DNA of 64,000 bases, from NCBI RefSeq assembly GCF_000745265.1, contig NZ_JQNN01000001.1:4092001-4156000 (forward strand), in the 5' to 3' direction. The translations under genes were made by a program, and so were the position numbers. This DNA comes from Massilia sp. 9096. GTDB lineage: Bacteria > Pseudomonadota > Gammaproteobacteria > Burkholderiales > Burkholderiaceae_D. Position 1 is the stretch's first letter; every line of letters starts with the position of its first letter. The notes under the pieces are model-generated. The model was not told where the DNA came from and made no database searches. It saw only the letters and a program-made list of their open reading frames with translations. This document shows positions 28,001 to 35,304 of this stretch, piece by piece.

Positions 28001-28170
28001 GCGGCAGCTACAATGTGTCGAAGCAAATGATGCTGTACTTCAAGATCGACAACCTGGCCGACCGCGATCCGGTGGCGGCCCCGCAGGCCAACCCGAGTTT
28101 TGCGGTCAATCCGACCTTGTACGACGTGATCGGACGGACCTACCGCGCCGGCCTGCGTTACAACTTCTGA
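25081..28170 (+). CDS. TonB-dependent outer-membrane receptor
   Basis: 1029-residue receptor. Signal peptide residues 1-28 (ends SAHAQ), an unusual Gln/Ala/Pro-rich linker (about 29-95), a TonB-box-like VNTVVVSGSRIASRG, a plug domain with SLRGLGPIRTLTLLDGQR and GASASYGSDAVGGVVNFIT, then the beta-barrel ending in aromatic YRAGLRYNF. Receptors of this size in proteobacteria often import oligosaccharides. The start ATG at 25081 (GGAGACACC upstream) is 93 bp after gntK, and the gluconate permease follows 12 bp later, so it likely supplies substrate to this locus. Confidence 0.93.
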   Translation: MRTPLQRTLINLAVASACGILAASAHAQTQAQQTQDQQNQTGAAPVDANAAAPAAPAAAAPTASDAQAVAPVNAQQFSETVQAAQPASSSGGVNTVVVSGSRIASRGFTQPTPTTTLSAADLEKAAQPNMFETLAELPALQGSTGRTTSTNSTSSGIQGLSSLSLRGLGPIRTLTLLDGQRVVGANVTGVTDVSQFPQLLVKRVDVVTGGASASYGSDAVGGVVNFITDKKFNGFKTNIQGGETKYHDDKNGTLQAAWGRGFMDDRGHIEVSGEFTKENGIDAPGFGEVGANGRSWYRNTVFVRRPTSQTTDGKPEYMVVDHAQQYQYAGYGLITSGPLQGTAFGAGGAPYKFQYGSNGVPDGKGGVTGCVNPFCVGGDLSGSVGAGTNLAMNFKRQVLYTRASWDLDADNEIYVTGNWAQVRSQFTPNPGAAKQANLSIKCDNAFLPASIAAGCASGYPSGAMQFGTSNEEFPANIDVHPTRTQRRVVVGGDGKFNLFGKDWSYDSYAEYGENTTVIDVHNNTLIPRYNAAIDAIRLADGSIVCRDPVARAAGCVPLNIIGNNPVSAATWNYVAPYDGPRQHTNQSQDVLSANFNGEVWQGWAGPLAMAFGAEWRREQYTVQGDPYGAGVSPDSINYAAYGSDPTLNTAVGNNWYSGNYHNGEGAYTVREAYVEFNLPVLKSATWGEANLNVADRQTKYSTAGSVGSWKLGATWKTPIDGLRLRAVSSKDVRAPNLSELFAAPVVVNNQVQYQGNAISVQQRTLGNTDLRPEIGRNNSFGIVLSQPSWAPGFNLSVDYYDIKVSNVISTLSIQQEVDLCTNGNQDVCKAVVLNSPGNNYVNVQNFNLASLHNKGVDIETAYRHNLSDFGLPGAFTVRGLATRTLHFITDSGVLGTIPSEGAGVNLGSTPKWKLLASQSWDTDKASLTLTERWFSAGVYSNEYIECQTNCPVSTLIHPTIYDNHMAGATYIDLGGSYNVSKQMMLYFKIDNLADRDPVAAPQANPSFAVNPTLYDVIGRTYRAGLRYNF

Positions 28171-28182
28171 TCGGGGTTCGAT

Positions 28183-29493
28183 GTGTGGAACGTAGTTTCC
28201 GTAGTACTGGCGGTGGGCCTGCTGACGCTCATGATCGCCTGGGGCAAGGTGCAGCCGCTGCTGGCCTTCGTGGTGGCGGCGGTGGTTGCCGCCGTCCTGC
28301 TCGGGATGCCGGCGGCTAAAATCCCCGGCGCGATCGAAAAGGGCATCGGCGACCTGCTCGGCTCGTTGGTGGTGGTGATCTGCGTCGGCGCGGTGTTCGG
28401 CAAGCTGATCGCCGACAGCGGCGCCGCGCGGCGCATCGCCACCAGCCTGGTGTCGGGCCTCGGCCCGGCCCGCATCCCGATCGCGATGACCATCACCGGT
28501 TTCGTGGTCGGGATGCCGCTGTACTACAACGTCGGCTTCGTGCTGATGATCCCGCTGATCTTCTCGCTGGTGGCGCAGTCGGGCCGGCCGGCGGTGGCGC
28601 TCGGGATGCCGCTGCTGGCCGGCCTGTCGATCGCGCACGGCTTCCTGCCGCCGCACCCGTCGGCGACCGCGCTGGTGGCCGCCGTGCACGCCGACATCGG
28701 CACCACGCTGGTCTACGGCCTGATGGTGGCGATCCCGACTCTGATCATCGCCGGGCCACTGTTCGCGATGACGCTGACCCGCATCCGCGGCACGCCGGCG
28801 CAGATCTTCACGACTGCCCAGGTGCCCGACCATGAACTGCCGGGCGCCTTCAACAGCTTCGCCACCGCGCTGCTGCCGGTGGTGCTGCTGGCGGCGCTGA
28901 CGCTGGTCACGCTGGCACGTCCCGACCTCGCCAAGCCGCTCGCCTTTCTTTCCAGCCCGCTGGTAGTGATGCTGGTGTCGTACGGCGTGGCGGTGGTGTC
29001 GCTCGGCCTCGCGCGCGGGCGCACGCTGCCGCAGGTGATGGGCTCGGCGCAGGAGGCGCTGCGCGAGATCGCGCCGATCCTGCTGATCATCGCCGGCGCC
29101 GGCGGCCTGAAACAGGTGCTGACCGATTCCGGCGTGAGCGCCCAGTTGGGCGCGCAATTGGCCAGCCTGCCGGTGCCGCCGCTGCTGCTCGGCTGGGCCG
29201 TGGCGACCGTGATCCGCATCTGCCTCGGTTCGGCCACCGTGGCCGGCGTCACCGCCGCGGGCGTCATCGAACCGCTGGTGCAGACCACGCACTGCAACCC
29301 GAACCTGATGGTGCTGGCGGTCGGCGCGGGCAGCCTGATGTGCAGCCACGTCAACGATTCCGGCTTCTGGATGTTCAAGGAATATTTTGGCTTGTCGCTC
29401 AAGGACACCTTCCGCTCATGGTCGCTGATGGAGACCCTGGTCGGCGTGTTCGGTTTGATCTTCGTACTGATTCTGTCGCTGTTCATCAGCTGA
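28183..29493 (+). CDS. Gluconate:H+ symporter (GntP family)
   Basis: 436-residue transporter with about twelve to fourteen hydrophobic helices. The family features GAVFGKLIADSGAARRIA (about residue 64), GMPLYYNVGFVLMIPL, HGFLPPHPSATALVA and GSATVAGVTAAGVIEPL are all typical of GntP/GntT permeases. It carries gluconate or related aldonates across the inner membrane with protons. A GTG at 28183 is the start; an ATG two bases earlier is out of frame. Located 12 bp after the TonB receptor and 29 bp before the beta-helix enzyme gene. Confidence 0.92.
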   Translation: MWNVVSVVLAVGLLTLMIAWGKVQPLLAFVVAAVVAAVLLGMPAAKIPGAIEKGIGDLLGSLVVVICVGAVFGKLIADSGAARRIATSLVSGLGPARIPIAMTITGFVVGMPLYYNVGFVLMIPLIFSLVAQSGRPAVALGMPLLAGLSIAHGFLPPHPSATALVAAVHADIGTTLVYGLMVAIPTLIIAGPLFAMTLTRIRGTPAQIFTTAQVPDHELPGAFNSFATALLPVVLLAALTLVTLARPDLAKPLAFLSSPLVVMLVSYGVAVVSLGLARGRTLPQVMGSAQEALREIAPILLIIAGAGGLKQVLTDSGVSAQLGAQLASLPVPPLLLGWAVATVIRICLGSATVAGVTAAGVIEPLVQTTHCNPNLMVLAVGAGSLMCSHVNDSGFWMFKEYFGLSLKDTFRSWSLMETLVGVFGLIFVLILSLFIS

Positions 29494-29522
29494 CCACAAT
29501 AAAGAATAACCAGGAGACAATC

Positions 29523-32500
29523 ATGAAAACAAAACCGTTCGCCCTGCATGCAGTGGCGCTGGCCGCCATGCTCGTCGCCGGCGCAGCCGCCGTGCCGGCC
29601 ATCGCCGCACCGGCTTCCGTGTCCGCTTTCCAGACCATGCCCGAAGACCCGCGCGCGGTCGTCGTGCACGCCAAGGGCGATGGCGTCAGCGACGACACCG
29701 ACGCGATCCAGCAGGCGATCAACAGCGCCTCGAACAAGGAAGAAGGCGGCGTCGTGTTCCTGCCCTCGGGCCGCTACCGCATCACCAGGACCATCCTGAT
29801 CCCGCTGGCGGTACGCGTGTACGGCGTCGGCGCGAAGCGGCCGGTGTTCGTGCTGGCGCCGAACACCCCGGGCTTCCAGAAGGGCGTGGCCAATATGGTG
29901 ATCTTCACCGGCGGCGACCAGAACCGCGTCGGCAAGGTGCCGATGCCGGTGCCGTCCGCGGTGCCGTTCAGCGCCGAGGAAGGCAAAGCGGTCCGCGACG
30001 CCAACTCCTCGACCTTCTATTCGGTGCTGTCGAACGTCGACTTCGAAGTCGGCAAGGGCAACCCGGCCGCCAGCGCGATCCGCATGCACACGGCCCAGCA
30101 CTCGAACATCAGCCACATCGATTTCCACATGGGCGACGGCCTGGCCGGCGTCTACCAGGTCGGCAACGTCGCCTACGACTTGAAGTTTTATGGGGGCCGC
30201 TACGGCATCCTGGCCGAAAAGACCTCCCCGGCCTGGCAGTTCACGCTGCTCGACTCGCATTTCGAGGGCCAGCGCGACGCCGCCATCCGCGAGCACGAAG
30301 CCGGCCTCACGCTGGTCAACACGGACATCCGCGACACCCCGGTCGGCATCGACATCGACCGCGGCTACGGCGACTGGATGTGGGGCAAGGACGTGCGCTT
30401 CGAGAACGTCAGCAAGGCCGCGGTCGTGATCAGCAACGAGAACAACGTTTATACGCAGGTCGGCTTCGATCACGCCAGCGCGCGCAACGTGCCGACCTTC
30501 GCCCAATTCCGCGACAGCGGCAAGACCATCAAAGCCGATGGCCGCAACTACCAGGTCAGCGAATTCAACTACGGCCTGTTCCTGCCGGGCCTGGGCACCC
30601 AGGGCCAGTTCTCGACCAACTTCAAGACCGCGCCGCTGGCGTCCTCGCGCGCCCCCGCGCCCGCGCTGCGCACGCTGCCGCCGACGAAAGAGTGGGTCAA
30701 CGTGCACACCCTCGGCGCCAAGGGCGACGGCGTCAGCGACGACACCGCCGCGATCCAGAAGGCGATCGACACCCACCGCGTGGTCTACCTGCCGCAGGGC
30801 TTCTATCAGGTCAACGACACCATCCGCATGAAGCCGGACACCGTGATCGTCGGCCTGCATCCGGGCCTGACCCAGCTGCTGCTGCCGAACGGCTCGGCGC
30901 TGTACCAGGGCGCCGACGGTCCCAAGGCGCTGCTCGAGAGCGCGAAAGGCGGCGACGCCATCGTGTCCGGCATCGGCCTGGCCACCGGCGAAGTCAACAA
31001 CCGCGCCGTGGCCCTGCTGTGGCGCGCCGGCGAGCGCTCGATGGTCGACGACGTGCGCATCCAGGGCGGCCACGGCACCCGACTGTACGACGGCAACCGT
31101 TCCGACCCGTACAAGAAGAGCGCCAACTTCGACACCACCGCCTGGTGGGACCGCCAGTACCCGAGCGTCTGGGTGACCGACAATGGCGGCGGCACCTTCA
31201 ATGGCATCTGGTCGCCCAGCACCTACGCGCAGGCCGGCTTCTACGTCACCAACACCAGCACGCCGGGCCACGTGTACGAACTCTCGGCCGAGCACCACAT
31301 CCGCAACGAGATCGTGCTGGACGGCGTGAAGAACTGGGAATTCCTGGCGCCGCAGACCGAGGAAGAAGTCCGCGACGGCATGGACTCGGTGTCCTTCAAC
31401 ATCCGCAATTCGCAGAACATCCTGGTGGCGAACTACCACTCCTACCGCGTGACGCGCTCGATCAAGCCGGCCCTGTCGGCGGCGCTGGTCGAGAACTCGA
31501 GCGGCATCCGTTTCCGCAACGTGGCGGTCAACGGCGAGAGCGGCCTGGCCACCTGCGACGAGAACGGCTGCGCCACTTACCTGCGCGCTTCCAAGTACCC
31601 GTACGAGAACGCGATCGTCGACGTGACCCACGGCCTGCAGGTGCGCGAGCGCGAGTTCGCGGTGCTCGACTACGACGGCAAGCAGACCACCGCGCCGGCG
31701 CCGATGACGCAAGCAAAAGTCGACAAGCTGCAGGACGGCTTTTATTCGATCGCCGGCGGCGTGGTCGACGCCCAGGGCCGCCTGTACTTCGTCGACCGCT
31801 GGTTCAAGCACATCTTCAGTTACCTGGATGGCGAAGGCATGAAGGTAGTGCGCGACGCCCCGCTCGACCCGGTCAACCTGCAGATCGACCGCAGCGGCAA
31901 TTTGATGGTGCTGTCCTCGTACGGCAAGGAAGCGACCGTGTACAGCTTCAAGCCGGGCACGCCGGGCACCGAAGTCACGGTGATCAAGCCGACCCCGGTC
32001 GCGCAGCACGCGGGCGCGCGCGTGGCCCTGCCCGTGAATTTCTGGCAGAACGCCGAGTTCCAGGACCAGCTCAACCCGGATACCTACGAGTTCACCACGC
32101 TGTCCGAGATGTTCGCGCGCGACGTGGCGAAGCCGAAGGCGCAGGAATACGTGTCGCCGGACGGCAGCCTGGTGCTGCCGGCCTTCCGCGTGCTGCGCCA
32201 GGGGCCGTTCGACCACCTCGGCTACCGCTGGTCGGACACGCTCCAGACCCACGGCCTGGTCGCCGCACCGGTCGGCCAGCGCGTGGTGTTTACCAACGGT
32301 TCGGAAAACCGCACCTTCAGCGGCCTGGTCGGCCAAGGCGGCGCGATCACCGACCTGAAACAGGTGGCCGACCGCGGCGGCGAAAGCGCGGCGGTGGGCC
32401 CGGACGGCAAGGTGTACGTGGCCAACGGCCAGGTGTTCGTGTACGGCGCCGATGGCAAGCAGACGGGCCGCATCGACGTGCCGGCACGTCCGCTGCAGGT

Positions 32501-32573
32501 GATCTTCGGCGGCGCCGACGGCCGCACGCTGTACATCCTGACCCACCACGCGCTGTACTCGACCCGCGTCTGA
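29523..32573 (+). CDS. Tandem pectate-lyase-like beta-helix protein with C-terminal gluconolactonase-like beta-propeller
   Basis: 1016-residue secreted protein, signal peptide to about residue 28. Two pectate_lyase_3-type beta-helix domains begin with nearly the same sentence: VVVHAKGDGVSDDTDAIQQA (about residue 46) and VNVHTLGAKGDGVSDDTAAI (about 395). Two such domains in tandem is the architecture of GH55 exo-beta-1,3-glucanases. After them, from about residue 740, come SIAGGVVDAQGRLYFVDRWF and VNLQIDRSGNLMVLSSYGK, blades of an SMP-30/gluconolactonase-like propeller. Catalytic residues cannot be assigned by eye. In context (gluconate permease and kinase, esterase, ThuA) it probably releases or delactonises an aldonate-yielding sugar outside or in the periplasm. 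Confidence 0.85.
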   Translation: MKTKPFALHAVALAAMLVAGAAAVPAIAAPASVSAFQTMPEDPRAVVVHAKGDGVSDDTDAIQQAINSASNKEEGGVVFLPSGRYRITRTILIPLAVRVYGVGAKRPVFVLAPNTPGFQKGVANMVIFTGGDQNRVGKVPMPVPSAVPFSAEEGKAVRDANSSTFYSVLSNVDFEVGKGNPAASAIRMHTAQHSNISHIDFHMGDGLAGVYQVGNVAYDLKFYGGRYGILAEKTSPAWQFTLLDSHFEGQRDAAIREHEAGLTLVNTDIRDTPVGIDIDRGYGDWMWGKDVRFENVSKAAVVISNENNVYTQVGFDHASARNVPTFAQFRDSGKTIKADGRNYQVSEFNYGLFLPGLGTQGQFSTNFKTAPLASSRAPAPALRTLPPTKEWVNVHTLGAKGDGVSDDTAAIQKAIDTHRVVYLPQGFYQVNDTIRMKPDTVIVGLHPGLTQLLLPNGSALYQGADGPKALLESAKGGDAIVSGIGLATGEVNNRAVALLWRAGERSMVDDVRIQGGHGTRLYDGNRSDPYKKSANFDTTAWWDRQYPSVWVTDNGGGTFNGIWSPSTYAQAGFYVTNTSTPGHVYELSAEHHIRNEIVLDGVKNWEFLAPQTEEEVRDGMDSVSFNIRNSQNILVANYHSYRVTRSIKPALSAALVENSSGIRFRNVAVNGESGLATCDENGCATYLRASKYPYENAIVDVTHGLQVREREFAVLDYDGKQTTAPAPMTQAKVDKLQDGFYSIAGGVVDAQGRLYFVDRWFKHIFSYLDGEGMKVVRDAPLDPVNLQIDRSGNLMVLSSYGKEATVYSFKPGTPGTEVTVIKPTPVAQHAGARVALPVNFWQNAEFQDQLNPDTYEFTTLSEMFARDVAKPKAQEYVSPDGSLVLPAFRVLRQGPFDHLGYRWSDTLQTHGLVAAPVGQRVVFTNGSENRTFSGLVGQGGAITDLKQVADRGGESAAVGPDGKVYVANGQVFVYGADGKQTGRIDVPARPLQVIFGGADGRTLYILTHHALYSTRV

Positions 32574-32583
32574 GGAGACCTGC

Positions 32584-33516
32584 ATGAAGATCCATAACGT
32601 GATTCTGGCGGCGAGTCTGGCGCTGGCCGGCTTCGGTACGGCAGCGCTGGCCCAGCAGCAGGCCGCGCCGGCGGTGTTTCAACTCTGGCCGAACGGCGCG
32701 CCCGGTTCCGAAAAACACCACGGCGAAGCCGAGAAGCTGGTCGACGGCGCCTACCCGGTCAACATCCACGACCCGTCGCTGACGGTGGTGCGCGCCGATC
32801 CGCGCCACGCCAACGGCGCGGCCGTGGTGGTGGTGCCGGGCGGCGGCCATCGTATCCTGGTGTTCCAGAACGAAGGCATCGCCGCGGCCAAGAACCTGAA
32901 CCGCATCGGCGTGACCGCCTTCGTCCTGAAGTACCGGCTGGCGCGCGACGACAGCAGCGGCGCCCTGCCCGGCTACACGATCGAGGGCGATGCCGCCGGC
33001 GACCTGCGGCGCGCGCTGCGCTGGGTGCGCGCGCACGCGGCCGAGTACGGGGTCGATCCGCACCGCGTCGGCGTGATGGGCTTTTCGGCCGGCGGCGAAC
33101 TGGTGTCGCTGGTGGCGGACAATCCGGAGCCGGCAGGTCCGAACACCGCGGCAAGCAAGCGCGATGCCGTCGACCAGCAGAGCGCGCGGCCCGACTTCCA
33201 GGTGCTGATCTACCCGGGCCCGCTCGGCTCGCCGGCCAAGGCCGTCAACAATGCGCCGCCGGCCTTCATCGCGGCGGGCTCCAAGGACAAATGCTGCATG
33301 CCGCCTGCCATCGGGCTGTACCAGCAGCTGACCGCGGCCGGCGTCTCGGCCGAGCTGCACCTGTACGCCGAGACCGACCACGCTTTCAACGTCGGCCAGC
33401 GCGGCGAGCGCGTCTCGATCCAGCACTGGCCGGACCGCCTGTCCGACTGGCTCGCCGACGGCGGCTGGCTGGTGCCGCACAACGGCCAGGCGCCGCAAGG
33501 GGTGCCGGCGCCATGA
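32584..33516 (+). CDS. Secreted alpha/beta hydrolase, acetyl-xylan-esterase-like
   Basis: 310-residue protein with a signal peptide (residues 1-23, ending ALA). The alpha/beta-hydrolase core is clear: oxyanion-hole loop VVVPGGGHRILVFQNEG, nucleophile elbow GFSAGGE (Ser about residue 168), and the catalytic His in ETDHAFNVG. This resembles the carbohydrate-esterase/BD-FAE branch that removes acetyl or other acyl groups from polysaccharides. It is 10 bp after the beta-helix gene and overlaps the ThuA gene by 4 bp, so it likely deacylates the same substrate. Confidence 0.88.
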   Translation: MKIHNVILAASLALAGFGTAALAQQQAAPAVFQLWPNGAPGSEKHHGEAEKLVDGAYPVNIHDPSLTVVRADPRHANGAAVVVVPGGGHRILVFQNEGIAAAKNLNRIGVTAFVLKYRLARDDSSGALPGYTIEGDAAGDLRRALRWVRAHAAEYGVDPHRVGVMGFSAGGELVSLVADNPEPAGPNTAASKRDAVDQQSARPDFQVLIYPGPLGSPAKAVNNAPPAFIAAGSKDKCCMPPAIGLYQQLTAAGVSAELHLYAETDHAFNVGQRGERVSIQHWPDRLSDWLADGGWLVPHNGQAPQGVPAP

Positions 33517-34283
33517 TCAAACGCGCGCTGCCGCTGCTTGCCGTGTCCGCGGCGCTGGCGCTGCCGGCGAGCGCGGCGTGGGCCGACGGCCAGTTCAAGG
33601 TGCTGGTGCTGGCCATCCCCAACAAGTACCACTACGAGTACATCCCGATCGCGCGCGACAGCCTGGAGCACCTGGCCAGGCTGCACGCCTTCGAGATGAC
33701 GTACACCAACCAGACCGGCGTGTTCGACGGCGACCTGAAGCAGTACGCCGCCGTGGTCTTCCTGAACACGCCCGGCGAGGAGCTCAACCCTGCGCAGCGC
33801 CGCCATTTCGAGGACTACATGCGCGCCGGCGGCAATGCGATGGTCGTGCACCGCGCCGCGATCACGCCGCCGAACGGCTGGGTATGGTACGAAAAGCTGG
33901 TCGGGCGCAGTTTCAAGATTCATCCGATGGTGCAGACCGCAGCGGTGGACACGGTGGACGCCGGCTTTCCGGCCACCTTCGGCATCCCGAAGCGCTGGAT
34001 CTGGAGCGACGAATGGTACGAGACCACCAATCCCTACCAGGTCGCGATCCACCCGGTGCTGAACGTCGACGAGTCGACCTACGATCCGACCCGGATCTGG
34101 CCGGGCCAGGTCGCGACCGGCATGGGCAAGGATCATCCCGTCGCCTGGCAGCACCGCTATGAAGGCGGCCGCGTGTTCGTGACCCTGCTCGGCCACAACG
34201 GCGAGATGTACCGCGACCCGCAATACCTGTCGCACCTGCTGGGCGGATTGTGGTGGGCCGCCACCGGCAAAGGCGCCCTTTAA
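33513..34283 (+). CDS. ThuA-domain protein, secreted
   Basis: 256-residue protein with a signal peptide (about residues 1-24, ending AWA) and a ThuA (trehalose-utilisation type) domain: KVLVLAIPNKYHYEYIPIAR, VVFLNTPGEELNPAQRRHFE and GGNAMVVHRAAI give the class-I glutamine-amidotransferase-like fold, and the end GGRVFVTLLGHNGEMYRD is typical. ThuA is needed for disaccharide use in rhizobia, probably in converting keto-sugars, but the biochemistry is unsettled. The ATG at 33513 overlaps the esterase stop. Last gene of the locus, followed by a strong terminator. Confidence 0.88.
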   Translation: MIKRALPLLAVSAALALPASAAWADGQFKVLVLAIPNKYHYEYIPIARDSLEHLARLHAFEMTYTNQTGVFDGDLKQYAAVVFLNTPGEELNPAQRRHFEDYMRAGGNAMVVHRAAITPPNGWVWYEKLVGRSFKIHPMVQTAAVDTVDAGFPATFGIPKRWIWSDEWYETTNPYQVAIHPVLNVDESTYDPTRIWPGQVATGMGKDHPVAWQHRYEGGRVFVTLLGHNGEMYRDPQYLSHLLGGLWWAATGKGAL

Positions 34284-34319
34284 CACGCCCCCTACCGAGT
34301 TCTTTGGAAGTCCCTTTTG

Positions 34320-34351
34320 CCCCGGCGTTTTGCGGCGCCGGGGATTTTTTT
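34320..34351 (+). terminator. Rho-independent terminator of the gluconate locus
   Basis: CCCCGGCG (34320-34327) pairs perfectly with CGCCGGGG (34336-34343), followed by a run of seven T. It marks the end of the 10-kb locus that starts at gntK. Confidence 0.93.
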
Positions 34352-34390
34352 GCCTGCTCGTTTTGCCTGCTTATTTTGTGTGCTTCTGGC

Positions 34391-35215
34391 TCAGGTCTTC
34401 AAAAAGGCCAGCATGATGGCGTTGAGCTGCTCCGGATGGGTCGCCGCGAAGCCGTGCGGGGCGCCGCCCACGATCTGGAGCCGGCTGCCCGGGATCATCT
34501 CGTGCGAGCGCTGGCCGGACACGGCGAGCGGCACCACATGGTCGGCGTCGCCGTGCGCGACCAGGGTCGGCACGTCGAACTTGGCCAGGTCGGCGCGGAA
34601 ATCGGTCTCGCCGAACGCGACGATGCACTGCGCCGTCGCCAGCGGCGAGGCGCCCCAGGCGATCCACTTGCTGAAGGCCAGCAGGTCCTGGGCGTCTTCG
34701 GCGTTCTTGTCGACGTTGTAAAAGCCGGGGAAGAAGTCGCGCAGGAAGGCGATGCGATCCTTGCGCACGCCTTCCAGCATGCCGTCGAACACCGATTTGT
34801 CGACGCCTTCCGGGTTGTCCCCGGTCTTGAGCAGGAACGGCGGCACGGCGCCCAGCAGCATCGCCTTGGCCACGCGTTCGGTGCCGTAGCGGCCGATGTA
34901 GCGCGCCACCTCGCCGCCGCCCATCGAGAAGCCGGCGATGACGGCGTCGCGCAGGTCCAGCTGCGTCATCAGGTCGTTCAGGTCGGCGGCGAAGGTGTCG
35001 TAGTCGTAGCCGCCGGTCGGACGGCCCGATTCGCCGAAGCCGCGGCGGTCGTAGGCGATCACGCGAAAGCCGGACTCGGACAGGGCCGTGATCTGCGACT
35101 CCCACATGCGATAGCTGAGCGGCCAGCCATGGATCAGGACCACGGGCTGACCCTGGCCCTGTTCGTAGTAATACAGCTCGGTCGGATTCGGGCCGGAGGT
35201 CTGGATGCGGGGCAT
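34391..35215 (-). CDS. Alpha/beta hydrolase (non-heme haloperoxidase-like)
   Basis: 274-residue single-domain hydrolase. The motif VLIHGWPLSYRMWESQI carries the oxyanion hole, the nucleophile elbow is GFSMGGGEVAR (Ser about residue 98), the catalytic Asp is in VPTLVAHGDADHVVPL, and the His in GGAPHGFAATHPEQLN. These features and the length are those of chloroperoxidase-like enzymes, which act as esterases or perhydrolases. Ribosome site AAAGGA 6 bp before the ATG. It lies in the same direction and 89 bp downstream of the hybrid kinase, so the two may be co-transcribed. Confidence 0.88.
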   Translation of the reverse strand: MPRIQTSGPNPTELYYYEQGQGQPVVLIHGWPLSYRMWESQITALSESGFRVIAYDRRGFGESGRPTGGYDYDTFAADLNDLMTQLDLRDAVIAGFSMGGGEVARYIGRYGTERVAKAMLLGAVPPFLLKTGDNPEGVDKSVFDGMLEGVRKDRIAFLRDFFPGFYNVDKNAEDAQDLLAFSKWIAWGASPLATAQCIVAFGETDFRADLAKFDVPTLVAHGDADHVVPLAVSGQRSHEMIPGSRLQIVGGAPHGFAATHPEQLNAIMLAFLKT

Positions 35216-35304
35216 GGCGTTCCTTTCATTGCGGGCGATCGGTTTGCGGAAACGGCAGTGTAATCCTGCCGTCCCCGGCGCTACGCACGCTTGCCCGCAG
35301 GAAC

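Noticed and set aside
25393..32585. Two very long minus-strand frames opposite the TonB receptor, permease and beta-helix genes
   Set aside because: They read as low-complexity Arg/Ala/Val/His sequence, cross several real gene boundaries and have no ribosome sites.
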